Origin: Clostridium pasteurianum BC1
GTDB lineage: Bacteria; Bacillota; Clostridia; Clostridiales; Clostridiaceae
Direction of reading: 5' to 3'
Assembly: GCF_000389635.1 (NCBI RefSeq)
Contig: NC_021182.1
Location: 2,108,001 to 2,172,000 of the forward strand
Length of the DNA stretch: 64,000 nt
Shown here in pieces: positions 34,038-43,315 of this stretch. The notes under the pieces are model-generated. The model had not been told where the DNA came from. It saw only the letters and a list, made by a program, of their open reading frames with translations, and ran no database searches. Both the position numbers and the translations under genes were made by a program. Numbering within the stretch: position 1 is the stretch's first letter; each line of letters starts with the position of its first letter.

Positions 34038-34160
34038 TTTGTTCAGCGCATCTACCTAATGTGAATAAAAAATTATAGAGGTTTGCATGTCTAAGCTCAT
34101 CAGTTACAATATATTTTATGAAATAATAATCAAAAATGTCAGTAGTTCTTTGGTTTTAAA
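34034..34160 (-). pseudogene. internally deleted copy of the ferritin-like gene
   Basis: On the minus strand 34034-34113 encodes TDELRHANLYNFLFTLGRCA and a stop, the same C terminus as the gene at 25858. Directly next to it, 34108-34160 matches the sequence upstream of that gene's start (ATATATTTTATGA, then TCTTTGGT-type bases). The 5' leader and 3' end are thus joined, with about 450 bases of coding sequence missing between. It cannot make a functional protein. Confidence 0.8.
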
Positions 34161-34236
34161 GTAAATTTGAATTGTATATACTATAATTCAATGATAGAAT
34201 TATACAGTGAATTTATATTTATTGGAGGTAGAATAT

Positions 34237-35415
34237 ATGGTTTTTAATATTGATATGAAGACTATTTTGATTCCTGTTGTTTTAGGAAATATTTTCATCA
34301 TCATCTATATTATGGCATATAGATTTGATCATAAAATGGATAAATCTATAAATATGTTTGCAACCTCAAAAGTTCTTGAGCTAATTGCATGGAGTCTTGT
34401 TGCTTTAAGAGGTGTTATACCTAATTTCATATCTATTTCTATTGCAAACTCTATAGCTCTACTTGGAGTGTCATTTGAGTCTATAGCCATACTGATGTTA
34501 ATAAATGTCTTTGAAAAGAACATAAAAACAATATATGTTTTTTTAACTATAGTTATGATATTCATTTTTAATTGTATTACTGTATTTTATAATGTCGAAA
34601 ATATAAGAATTAGTGTTATCTCAATCTTTATAGTTTTATTAATAGCTTTTCCAGGGTTTTGCCTCATGAAAAATAAAGAATCTTCTATACTTCAGCGAAT
34701 TATGGGATCTCTATGTTGTCTTGTAATTATGATTCTAATTTTCAGAGCTTTTATAGCTATTAGTCCATATAAGTATATGACTACATTTATTAAAGGCATT
34801 TATGAAACGGGATCTTTAACTCTTATTAGTATGCTAATGATGTTGGGACTTACTAGTACTGGTTTTGTTATTCTATCGAAGGAGCAAATAGATTTGGAAC
34901 TTGTGAAACTGGCAAGTACCGATGAATTGACAGGTATTCTTAATCGTAGAACTTTTATTAATGGAGCGAAAAGAAGTATAGCTTATTTTGTTAAGAAAAA
35001 AGAACCTATTTCATTTTTACTTGTAGATATTGATAATTTCAAAACCGTTAATGATACATATGGACATAATATTGGAGATATTACTTTGAGAGATTTTGCT
35101 GATAAAACAAAGGAACAGTTGAGAGAATATGATTTGTTTGGCAGATATGGTGGCGATGAATTTGCTATCTTACTCCTTGGTTCTGATAAAGATGATTCTT
35201 ATAACATTGCAGAGAGAATAAGAAAGACCATTGAAGAAAGCTCAACTAATGAATGTGTTACAGTAAAATACACAGTAAGTATAGGAATAATTTCTATGAT
35301 TCCAGATGAAAAAACAGATATTGCTATACTTTGTAAATTAAGTGATAAAGCTCTTTACAAAGCAAAAGCCAATGGCCGTAATTGTGTTGTAATAACTAAT
35401 TTAAATACACCATAA
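34237..35415 (+). CDS. membrane-anchored diguanylate cyclase
   Basis: About 392 residues. Roughly seven transmembrane helices in the first 230 residues form a sensory membrane domain. A GGDEF domain follows: STDELTGILNRRTFINGA, LVDIDNFKTVNDTYGHN and the active-site loop RYGGDEFAILL. It should make cyclic di-GMP from two GTP. An RxxD-type inhibitory site is not obvious. ATG 34237 is chosen for GGAGGTAG upstream. A single gene, not linked by function to the CODH genes before it. Confidence 0.92.
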   Translation: MVFNIDMKTILIPVVLGNIFIIIYIMAYRFDHKMDKSINMFATSKVLELIAWSLVALRGVIPNFISISIANSIALLGVSFESIAILMLINVFEKNIKTIYVFLTIVMIFIFNCITVFYNVENIRISVISIFIVLLIAFPGFCLMKNKESSILQRIMGSLCCLVIMILIFRAFIAISPYKYMTTFIKGIYETGSLTLISMLMMLGLTSTGFVILSKEQIDLELVKLASTDELTGILNRRTFINGAKRSIAYFVKKKEPISFLLVDIDNFKTVNDTYGHNIGDITLRDFADKTKEQLREYDLFGRYGGDEFAILLLGSDKDDSYNIAERIRKTIEESSTNECVTVKYTVSIGIISMIPDEKTDIAILCKLSDKALYKAKANGRNCVVITNLNTP

Positions 35416-35553
35416 TATTTAAATATCCTATTCCTATAAAAATAAAATGAATATTGAAAATGCAATAGCTTTATATTGATATAAACTATATAATTAAGAT
35501 GTCCTTAGAAAAAATAAACAATGGATAAGAAAATAGATCAAAGGTGGTACTAT

Positions 35554-36291
35554 ATGAGAAATTTAAAAATGACAATTCAGTATGACGGAAGCAAGTATAA
35601 GGGATGGCAAAAACAAAAATATGGTGAGTCAACCATACAATATAAAATAGAAAATGTTTTATCTAAAATGACTGGTGAAGATATTCAAATAATAGGTTGT
35701 GGAAGAACTGATGCAGGAGTTCATGCTGAAAATTATATAGCAAATTTTCATACTAATAGTGAGCTTACTGTAAATACTATGCTAGACTATTTATATGAAT
35801 TTTTACCTGAAGATATAGTAGTAAAATCTATTGAGGATACTGCAGAAAGATTTCATGCCAGATATAATGCTAAATCAAAAACTTATTTATATAGAATAAA
35901 TAATAATAAATTTAGAAATGTATTTACTAGAAAGTATGCTTACCATACTGATGAGAGGCTTAATTTAAATGAAATGAGAAATGCAGCAGAGATTTTAATT
36001 GGAACTCATGATTTTCAGAGTTTTACTAATTTAAAGCCTAATGGTAAATCCACCATTAAAATTATAAATTATATAAACATATTAGAAAAAGAGGATATCA
36101 TAGAAATAGAAGTAAATGGAGATGGATTTTTACTTAATATGGTTAGAATTATTGTGGGAACTCTTTTGGAGGTGGGTAAAGGGAAGCTTAAATCCATGGA
36201 TATAGAAAAAATATTAGATAAAAGAAAAAGAGAAGAATACGGTCCAATAGCTCAGGCAAAAGGTTTATATCTAAAAAATGTTCAATATTAG
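35554..36291 (+). CDS. truA: tRNA pseudouridine synthase A
   Basis: About 245 residues, normal length for TruA. Motifs: MTIQYDGSKYKGWQKQ at the start, the catalytic Asp in GCGRTDAGVHAENY, RFHARYNAKSKTYLYRI, and the end FLLNMVRIIVGTLLEVGKG. It converts U38-U40 in the tRNA anticodon stem to pseudouridine. ATG 35554 follows AGGTGG. In most clostridia truA lies in the ribosomal protein region with ECF genes; this isolated copy is probably a second, truA-like paralogue. Confidence 0.93.
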   Translation: MRNLKMTIQYDGSKYKGWQKQKYGESTIQYKIENVLSKMTGEDIQIIGCGRTDAGVHAENYIANFHTNSELTVNTMLDYLYEFLPEDIVVKSIEDTAERFHARYNAKSKTYLYRINNNKFRNVFTRKYAYHTDERLNLNEMRNAAEILIGTHDFQSFTNLKPNGKSTIKIINYINILEKEDIIEIEVNGDGFLLNMVRIIVGTLLEVGKGKLKSMDIEKILDKRKREEYGPIAQAKGLYLKNVQY

Positions 36292-37067
36292 TTTGTATGA
36301 AGTTATTGTCATACTCAAATAGATTATAACAGATGCTTAATATATGGTATTTTTATGCTAATAAAAGGTATTTCTTCAAATTTAATTCGGTAAGTATTTC
36401 AGGAAATCATTTATAAGGATAATTCTATTTACAAATATAGAGATAATAATGGTTACAGGATTTACTTACTGAATTTATATTTAAACAGAGTAATTGCATG
36501 GAAATATAAATTTTGAATTTTTATTACATATAAGTAATAATTTAACGATGTTTTTGCATACTTTGATAATAGTAGTTAAGTTAAAATGAATTTTTAATTA
36601 TCATAAAATAGGTAGATAGAATAGCTTATAGTAATTCGCAGCTATAAATTATTTTACTGAAAAATAACTATTATTGCAATTATTACAATATAATGATAAT
36701 ATAGAAATAACAAGTAGAATTTTGGTAATAATTCATTAAAGGAGATGTTATAAGTAGTTATGTAGCATTTTTTATTGTTTCAACATTTTTATTTTTTGTA
36801 GTAATATAGTTTTCATAAAATGAAAACGTTTAATACAAATTTATTATATTATTGATGCAAAGTATAGAAATAGTAAAGAAAAAGGATAAAATATATTTTC
36901 CTATAATGAGAATATTCATAGGTATATGTTCTACCTGTGGAGCCTAAGGTTAAATAAAAAGCGACATTGTCGCTTTTTTTATGGCGTTGAAGAAGTTATA
37001 GGATAAAATATATTAATCATATTGCTGCCACATTATCCTGTGGCATAATAAATAGGGGGAGAAATTT
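36292..37067 (+). other. long gene-free region before lctP
   Basis: About 775 bases, AT-rich. At 36741 GGAGATG precedes a 19-codon hydrophobic frame (SSYVAFFIVSTFLFFVVI, about 36755-36810) with only ATA as a possible start. At 36902-36955 lies a foldable G/C-richer stretch (AGGTATATGTTCTACCT, GGAGCCTAAGGTT), ending in the terminator at 36956. A leader RNA or small RNA controlling lctP is possible; I recognise no known riboswitch. Confidence 0.4.
36956..36980 (+). terminator. strong terminator or attenuator before lctP
   Basis: AAAAAGCGAC (36956-36965) pairs with GTCGCTTTTT (36969-36978) and continues into TT. It is 90 bases ahead of the lctP start with no complete gene before it. Confidence 0.8.
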
Positions 37068-38591
37068 ATGAATATTTACGTAATATTTTTTATTGCTCTG
37101 ATTCCAATTGTATGGTTAATGATTTCCTTAGTAGCATTAAAAATGCCAGGCCATAAAACCTGCCCAGCTACATTACTGATAACTATAATTCTAGCTGTTA
37201 TTGTCTGGAAAATGCCTTTAGCACAGTCAATAACTGCATCCTTAGAAGGAGCAGCAATGGCAATATGGCCTATAATGCTTGTAATAATTGCTGCTGTGTT
37301 TACTTATAATCTATCTGTTTATACAAAAAGTATGGATATAATTAAAAAGATGATGACTAGTATTACCACAGATAAAAGAATTTTAGTTCTTATTCTTGCC
37401 TGGGGCTTTGGTGGCTTCCTTGAAGCTATTGCAGGGTTTGGCACGTCAGTAGCTATACCTGCCAGTATAATGGCAGCGCTTGGATTTGAACCAATATTTG
37501 CAGCAATTATATGTCTAATTGCAAATACAACACCTACAGCTTTTGGGGCCATAGGACTTCCTGTTTCTACACTTGCTAAGATAACTAATATAGATGTAAA
37601 TACATTAAGCTATGCAGTTGGAATACAGTTAACATTATTAATTATTATAGTTCCAATAATTTTAGTTATGCTTACAGGGAAAAGTGTGAAGTCTATAAAA
37701 GGGGTGTTTTTAATATCTTTAGCTTCAGGACTTTCTTTTGCAATACCAGAAGTTGTAGCGGCTAAATATTTGGGAGCAGAATTACCAGCAATACTAGGTT
37801 CAGTTATTTGTTTGGTAGTTACTATAAGTATAGCTAAAGTATTTTATAAATCTTCTGCATCAAAAAAAGTTGAAAAAATATCTTTTAAAGAAGGATTTCT
37901 AGCATGGGTTCCATTTATTTTGATTTTTACATTTATTATATTTACCAGCTCTTTATTTAAGCCAATAAGTGGCGCATTATCAAATATACAAACATCAATT
38001 CAGATTTATACAGGAGTAAGTGCTAAACCATACTCATTTCTATGGATTGCAAATCCAGGTACATTAATTATAATAGCAACCTTTATTGGTGGATTAATTC
38101 AGGGTACTAGCTTTAAAGAAATAGTAAACGTTTTTATAAATACAATTAGACAGATGAGTAAATCTACAATCACTATAGTTTCAATATTGGCATTGGCAAA
38201 AGTTATGGGATATTCTGGAATGGTAAAATCTATAGCCGTTGTTTTGGTGTCAGGAACGGGAAAATTTTATCCAGTAATAGCTCCATTAATTGGTGCTCTT
38301 GGAACTTTTGTAACTGGAAGTGATACTTCAGCTAATGTTTTATTTGGTGGACTTCAGGTTGAAATGGCAAAATCTTTGGGATTAAATCCATATTGGCTTG
38401 CAGCAGCTAATACTGGAGGTGCAACCGCTGGAAAGATGATATCACCTCAAAGTATAGCCGTAGCAACGGCGGCTACAGGTCTTGCTGGAAAAGAAGGAAA
38501 AATATTAAATTCAACATTAAAATTTTGTGTGGCTTATGTGGTGGTTTTAGGATTATTTGCTTATTTTATGGCGCCAGTATTTGGGTTCTAA
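37068..38591 (+). CDS. lctP: L-lactate permease (LctP family)
   Basis: A 507-residue permease with about 12-13 transmembrane helices. LctP features: the N-terminal VWLMISLVALKMPGHKTC, GFGGFLEAIAGFGTSVAIP, NTTPTAFGAIGLP and, near the end, GALGTFVTGSDTSANVLFGG with SPQSIAVATAATGL. It imports lactate (or glycolate) with a proton. No lactate dehydrogenase or electron-transfer flavoprotein gene is next to it in this window. It starts at ATG after GGGGGAG, downstream of a terminator-like hairpin that may attenuate it. Confidence 0.94.
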   Translation: MNIYVIFFIALIPIVWLMISLVALKMPGHKTCPATLLITIILAVIVWKMPLAQSITASLEGAAMAIWPIMLVIIAAVFTYNLSVYTKSMDIIKKMMTSITTDKRILVLILAWGFGGFLEAIAGFGTSVAIPASIMAALGFEPIFAAIICLIANTTPTAFGAIGLPVSTLAKITNIDVNTLSYAVGIQLTLLIIIVPIILVMLTGKSVKSIKGVFLISLASGLSFAIPEVVAAKYLGAELPAILGSVICLVVTISIAKVFYKSSASKKVEKISFKEGFLAWVPFILIFTFIIFTSSLFKPISGALSNIQTSIQIYTGVSAKPYSFLWIANPGTLIIIATFIGGLIQGTSFKEIVNVFINTIRQMSKSTITIVSILALAKVMGYSGMVKSIAVVLVSGTGKFYPVIAPLIGALGTFVTGSDTSANVLFGGLQVEMAKSLGLNPYWLAAANTGGATAGKMISPQSIAVATAATGLAGKEGKILNSTLKFCVAYVVVLGLFAYFMAPVFGF

Positions 38592-38690
38592 AATAAGATG
38601 ATTATATTAAGTTAAATATAAACCTGTTAAAAAGGCGAATTTTTTAATGGAAAATGGAATTTGTCACAATATTTTATTAATATAAGGCAA

Positions 38691-38735
38691 AAAAGCATTT
38701 AGTCTTCTTCATGGTAGATTAAGTGCTTTTTATTT
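38691..38735 (+). terminator. terminator of lctP
   Basis: AAAAGCATTTAGTCT (38691-38705) pairs in all 15 positions, counting G-U, with AGATTAAGTGCTTTT (38716-38730), then TATTTTT. The rest of 38736-38986 is AT-rich without a recognisable feature. Confidence 0.85.
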
Positions 38736-39016
38736 TTATCATTTACCTTATTACGATTAGTTTCTGTAATATTCTATTCTTTAAAAATGTATAATTCAGA
38801 TGTATGTTTCTAATAAGTTATATAACTTAGTGAAATTAAAAAGGATTCAAATAAGATTATTTGAATTAACAAAAAGGCACGTAGAAAATTTAATTAGATG
38901 GTATACTAATTATTCTATAGTATAATTAGTATAAACTTATGTATATAGATTAGTGTAATAAAATGTATTTGGAGGAAATTAACAAAATGATATAGATAAT
39001 TGCGCCAGCTAAAAGT

Positions 39017-39757
39017 ATGAATGAACATAAAAACATAGCCACTGATTTGTATACTGAACCTATATTTATTAAAGAAGCTGAAGTTTTGATCAAGGAGCTT
39101 AAAAGGTATGATCCCATACAACTTTCTAGTTTAATGGCAATAAGTGATAAATTATCAGAATTAAATATTGTAAGATATCACAGATGGAAAAAAACTCATA
39201 ATATGGACAATTCAAAACAAGCTATAGCTTATTATGATGGTGAAGTTTACAAACAGATAAATTCAGAAAAATTCAATGGTGATGAATTAAGATTTATTCA
39301 GCAGCATTTGAGAATTTTATCTGGATTGTATGGAGTAGTTAGACCCTTAGATATTATACAGCCTTATAGATTGGAAATGGGAATTAAATTAAAAAATAAG
39401 AAGAGCAATAATTTATATAATTTCTGGAGTGATAAAATTACAAATTATCTAAATGAAGAAATAAAAAATCAGAAAGATAAAAGTTTAATAAATTTATCTT
39501 CTAAAGAATATTCACAAGTGGTAAATATTAATAATTTTAATGGAAAAATTGTAAATATAATTTTTAAAGAATATAGGAATGGAACATATAAAATCATTCC
39601 TTTTAATGCTAAAAGAGCCAGAGGACTTATGGTAAGATATGTAACAGAAAATTATATTGACAATAAAGAGAGTTTAAAGGATTTTGACTATGGATATAGT
39701 TATAGTGAAGAATTATCTACAGATTTAAATTGGATATTTTTAAAAGATATGATATAG
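39017..39757 (+). CDS. yaaA: YaaA-family peroxide-stress protein, early stop upstream
   Basis: A 246-residue YaaA (DUF328) protein from ATG 39017, with SGLYGVVRPLDIIQPYRLEM, LYNFWSDKIT, INLSSKEYSQVV and FNAKRARGLMVRY, all typical. The family normally starts about ten residues earlier with MxIIIAPAKSM. Exactly this lies upstream (ATG 38987, after GGAGGAAAT), but the third codon is TAG (38993-38995), followed by IIAPAKSM in frame. So the normal start is cut off by one nonsense codon. Expression would need reinitiation or read-through, or the base is an error. In Escherichia coli YaaA lowers intracellular free iron and damage under H2O2. Confidence 0.85.
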   Translation: MNEHKNIATDLYTEPIFIKEAEVLIKELKRYDPIQLSSLMAISDKLSELNIVRYHRWKKTHNMDNSKQAIAYYDGEVYKQINSEKFNGDELRFIQQHLRILSGLYGVVRPLDIIQPYRLEMGIKLKNKKSNNLYNFWSDKITNYLNEEIKNQKDKSLINLSSKEYSQVVNINNFNGKIVNIIFKEYRNGTYKIIPFNAKRARGLMVRYVTENYIDNKESLKDFDYGYSYSEELSTDLNWIFLKDMI

Positions 39758-39964
39758 GATAATTAATGTAATAAAGGGAAAGCAGTCTATTTACACAACA
39801 TTTGAGTACGAATGGAGGCAACAAAAAAATGGATATACAAAAACAAAAGAATTTTATTATAAGATTAACTTATATGCTTGTGATAATTGGACTTATATTT
39901 GCGAGTCTGTCAATAATTTTGTGTAAACTGCCATAAGAAATTTTAAATTAGATGTTTTTATGAG

Positions 39965-40006
39965 AAACTAGGTTTGGTATTAGAAATATAAAAACCTAGT
40001 TTTTTA
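39965..40006. terminator. hairpin inside the IS left end
   Basis: AAACTAGGTTT (39965-39975) pairs with AAACCTAGTTT (39992-40002), followed by TTTT. It may stop transcription entering or leaving the element. Confidence 0.75.
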
Positions 40007-40067
40007 TATTTATTATATATTTTTACAGTAAAGCATTATAGCTATGACTAGAAGATTATAGGTAAAT

Positions 40068-41288
40068 TTAAAAAATTACAGTTTCAAGCCTATCACTAAA
40101 ATATATAGATAATTGAGCTAGTATTTGAGCCCATCCACGTATAGATTGGGTCCACTTTTTGCTTATATCCATTGTTGCTAGATAAAGCATTTTAAGTAAA
40201 GCATCATCTGAAGGAAATACGCTTTTACTCTTGGTTACTTTTCTTAATTGTCTATTATAGCTTTCCATTGCATTGGTAGTATATATTATTTTTCGTATCT
40301 CTGGCGGGTATTTGAAGAATGTAGAAAGTTCTTCCCAATTAGCTTTCCATGAGCGGATAGCAATAAGATATTTATCTCCCCATTTTTCTTCAAATTTAGC
40401 TAGCTCCGCTAAGGCTGCATCTTCTGTTGCAGATGTATATACTAGTTTTAAATCTGCATTGAATGCTTTTAAATCTTTATAAGATACATATTTAGAAGAG
40501 TTTCTAATTTGATGTATTATGCATCTCTGAATCTCAGTACGAGGATAAATCGCTTTAATAGCTTCTTTAAATCCATTAAGACCATCAACACAAGCTATAA
40601 GTATATCATTAACCCCTCTATTTTTAAGTTCATTTAATACTAAGAGCCAGTATTTTGATGTTTCATTAGCTCCAATCCAAATTCCCAAAACTTCTTTAAT
40701 ACCATCTAAGTTTACTCCAATAACTGCGTAAGCAGCCTTGTTTATGACTCTATTATCCTGTTTAACTTTATAATGTATGGCATCCATAAAGATTATAGGA
40801 TAAACGGCTTCTAATGGTCTATTTTGCCATTCTTTAGCTATAGGAGTAATTTTATCTGTTATACCAGATATTAGTGTAGGCGAAGCCTCAAAACCATATA
40901 TGTTTTCTAAGTGAGTAGCAATATCTCTGGTAGTCATTCCTTTTGCATACATACCAATAACTTGATCTTCAATTCCAGATATATCTGTTTGATTTTTCTT
41001 AACAACCTCCGGTTCAAAACTACTGTTTCTATCTCTTGGTACATCAAGTTGAAATTCTCCAAGATCTGAAATTACCTTTTTAGAGCTTCGTCCATTTCTA
41101 CTATTAGATGTATTTTTATTTTTGTAGTCATATTTAGAATATCCCAGATGGTCATCAAGCTCCGCTTCTAACATTTCTTTAAGCGTATCGGCGAATAGAT
41201 CTTTCAATGTTTCTTGAACATCTTTTGCACTTGTAGGCTTTGTTTCCTTAATAAGTTGTTTAATAAGTTCCTTTCTTGAAAAAGACAT
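40068..41288 (-). CDS. IS256-family (mutator-type) transposase
   Basis: About 406 residues, full length for the family. It opens with a helical DNA-binding region (SFSRKELIKQLIKETKPTSA, LEAELDDHLGYSKYD). The DDE domain includes YPIIFMDAIHYKV (first Asp), LIACVDGLNGFKEAIKAIYP (second Asp), the C/D-x2-H region RCIIHQIRNSSKYV, and IIYTTNAMESYNRQLRK (Glu). ATG 41288 is preferred to 41306 because GGAGGG lies nine bases before it. The gene is intact, so the element may be active. Confidence 0.95.
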   Translation of the reverse strand: MSFSRKELIKQLIKETKPTSAKDVQETLKDLFADTLKEMLEAELDDHLGYSKYDYKNKNTSNSRNGRSSKKVISDLGEFQLDVPRDRNSSFEPEVVKKNQTDISGIEDQVIGMYAKGMTTRDIATHLENIYGFEASPTLISGITDKITPIAKEWQNRPLEAVYPIIFMDAIHYKVKQDNRVINKAAYAVIGVNLDGIKEVLGIWIGANETSKYWLLVLNELKNRGVNDILIACVDGLNGFKEAIKAIYPRTEIQRCIIHQIRNSSKYVSYKDLKAFNADLKLVYTSATEDAALAELAKFEEKWGDKYLIAIRSWKANWEELSTFFKYPPEIRKIIYTTNAMESYNRQLRKVTKSKSVFPSDDALLKMLYLATMDISKKWTQSIRGWAQILAQLSIYFSDRLETVIF

Positions 41289-42590
41289 AATCTGTGCACC
41301 CTCCATTTAATAAGAATAATTATATCATCTTTATGGAGTTTACACAGATTATTTTACACTCTCATATTTGCTGCGCTAAAATATGTAATTCCAATATTTA
41401 TACCATTTATAATCGGTTTTTTTATTTCTTTAATTTTAAAACCTGTTATAAATTATATTACAAAAAAAGGTAACATAAAGCGAAGTTGGATTTCTATTAT
41501 TACCTTAATAATTTTCTATTTAATATTTTTCATGTTAATTAGTTTATTTGGAGTAAAAATATTTACATCTATAAAAGAAATTTTTAATAATTTGCCTGGA
41601 TTTTATATTAATACTGTGGAGCCAATATTAAAAGAAGGGGTAGCATGGCTTAGAAAAACTGTTCCACAAACGGATATCTGGCTATCTAATGGCTTTGAGA
41701 ACATGAATGATTCTATTTTATCATTTGTCAAATCTATGTCTTCAACTGTTGTAAAAGCTGTTGTGAGTGTTGCGGGAGGTATACCATCTTTTTTTATAAA
41801 AATTTTATTTACTATTGTTTCATCCTTCTTTTTTACCATTGACTATTACAAGATAACTAAATTTATATTAAGGCAGTTTTCAGAAAAGAATCAGAATATT
41901 ATAATAAATATTAAAAAAAATGGTGTTGATACAATTTTAAAATTTATACGAGCCTATGCTATTTTAATTACAATTACATTTATAGAACTGTCCGTAGGCT
42001 TATCTATATTAAAAATATCAAATTCTATATTAATTGCGGCACTAATTGCAATAATTGATATACTGCCCATTTTAGGTACAGGAGGGACACTATTGCCTTG
42101 GGCAATTATATCCATTGTTACGGGCAATATCAGTTTGGCCATTGGATTAGTTAGTCTTTATTTACTTATTCTGATAATTAGACAGGTATTAGAACCTAAA
42201 ATAGTGGGAAATCAAATAGGACTTCACCCAATTGTTACATTAATATGTATGTTTGTTGGTGCACAGCTTTTGGGATTTATTGGATTATTTCTTTTACCAA
42301 TTTTAGTAACTATATTAAAGAAAATGAATGATGAAGGAGTAATACGTATTTTTAAATAACTTACTATTTAATTATTATATTATAGTAAATACTATTAATG
42401 TAACTTACTTAGTAGGGCTCGTACTTCGGTTATTTTAGAAAAGAGAGAAAGATTGGAAAATACTATTGAAAAATAGTAATAATATGATAAAATATATATA
42501 ATTAATATTAAATAATAATTAATGTTATCTAAACATGAGTATTTAGACGTATTACCTATATGATTAAATTGCAAGAGGGAGGGAAATTAC

Positions 42591-43010
42591 ATGTCACATA
42601 TTATTTTCTACACTAAACCAGGCTGCAAGGGAGGATTACGACAAAAGGCTTTACTTACATCATCAGGACATGCTGTAGAGGAACGTTCTATTTTAGTTGA
42701 AAAATGGACGCCAGACACACTTTATCCTTATTTAAAGGGACTTGATGTTAAAGAATGGTATAACCCAAATGCTACTGCAGTTAAAAATGGTACTATAATT
42801 CCTGGAGTTTTGCCAGCTGAAGAGACACTTGAACTCTTATGTAGTGATCCGCTATTAATTAAAAGACCACTTATGGAAATAGGTGATAATTTAATAGCAG
42901 GCTTTAATACAGAATATCTTAGTAAATTAATAGAATTGCATAATGTTCCTGATGAAGATTTAACTAAATGTCAGAGTAATGTTAAAGCTGATTCTTGTAA
43001 AACAATTTAA
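42591..43010 (+). CDS. ArsC/Spx-like nitrogenase-associated protein
   Basis: A 139-residue thioredoxin-fold protein of the ArsC/Spx type. The pattern IIFYTKPGCKGGLRQKALLT, then EKWTPDTLYPYLKG, KEWYNPNATAVKNG and SDPLLIKRPLMEIGDNLIAG matches the nitrogenase-associated (NifO-like) subgroup of this family. The redox motif is GCKGG, with a single Cys rather than CxxC. Such genes usually sit in nif regions; this one is 13 kb from the NifDK-like pair and stands alone between ytvI and an AEC transporter. It may act in redox or metal homeostasis for that enzyme; this is inference. The ribosome site is GAGGGAGGG. Confidence 0.8.
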   Translation: MSHIIFYTKPGCKGGLRQKALLTSSGHAVEERSILVEKWTPDTLYPYLKGLDVKEWYNPNATAVKNGTIIPGVLPAEETLELLCSDPLLIKRPLMEIGDNLIAGFNTEYLSKLIELHNVPDEDLTKCQSNVKADSCKTI

Positions 43011-43051
43011 AATTTACAATAAATAAAAAAGGCTGTTTAGTACTAAAAAAG

Positions 43052-43096
43052 AAAAACTATTTCTTATGTATTATATACATTAGAGATAGTTTTTTA
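43052..43096 (+). terminator. terminator of the ArsC-like gene
   Basis: AAAAACTATTTCT (43052-43064) pairs with AGAGATAGTTTTT (43082-43094), then TATTTT. Confidence 0.8.
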
Positions 43097-43315
43097 TTTT
43101 GCATAAATTTTATTATCAGATATGGCTATGCTTACTGAATATTTAATACTTATATTCTTTATTAATTATTTAATAAAGTGATATAATGTTATAGGTAAAC
43201 AATTTCAGAATTTAATATACACATGAATTTAAATTACTAAATTTTATTTGATGTTTAAGCTTATTTTGGAATTATAATATAATGAAATACTACTTAAATT
43301 AAGGTGGGAATATTT

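Larger units (their letters stand above)
39903..41363. mobile_element. IS256-family insertion sequence, complete
   Basis: A 1461-bp element. The ends form imperfect inverted repeats: GAGTCTGTCAATAATTTTG then TGTAAACTGCCATAA at the left, and, read inward from the right, GAGAGTGTAAAATAATC then TGTGTAAACTCCATAA. The 8-bp target duplication ATATTTGC flanks it (39895-39902 and 41364-41371). It carries one intact transposase gene on the minus strand and a terminator (39965-40006) near its left end. The clean duplication and intact gene indicate a recent insertion. Confidence 0.95.
39829..42359 (+). pseudogene. ytvI: ytvI-like AI-2E-family membrane protein, split by an IS
   Basis: The 5' part (39829-39902, MDIQKQKNFIIRLTYML then VIIGLIFA) and the 3' part (41372-42359) are separated by an IS256-family element. 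Removing the element and one 8-bp target copy restores an unbroken frame of 353 residues across the joint (GLIFAALKYVIPIFIPFIIG). The product has about eight helices, with FIRAYAILITITFIEL, LPILGTGGTLLPWA and EPKIVGNQIGLHP, as in the AI-2E exporter superfamily and the sporulation protein YtvI. The ribosome site is TGGAGGCA. The split should abolish the full protein. Confidence 0.88.

Noticed and set aside
39829-42359. AI-2 exporter partner of luxS
   Set aside because: Family naming alone is not evidence; the protein best matches the sporulation YtvI branch and luxS lies 10 kb away.
42403-42440. Seventh copy of the structured repeat
   Set aside because: Only about 20 bases (ACTTACTTAGTAGGG..GTACT) resemble the 5' hairpin; no other part is present, so it could be chance or a small fragment.
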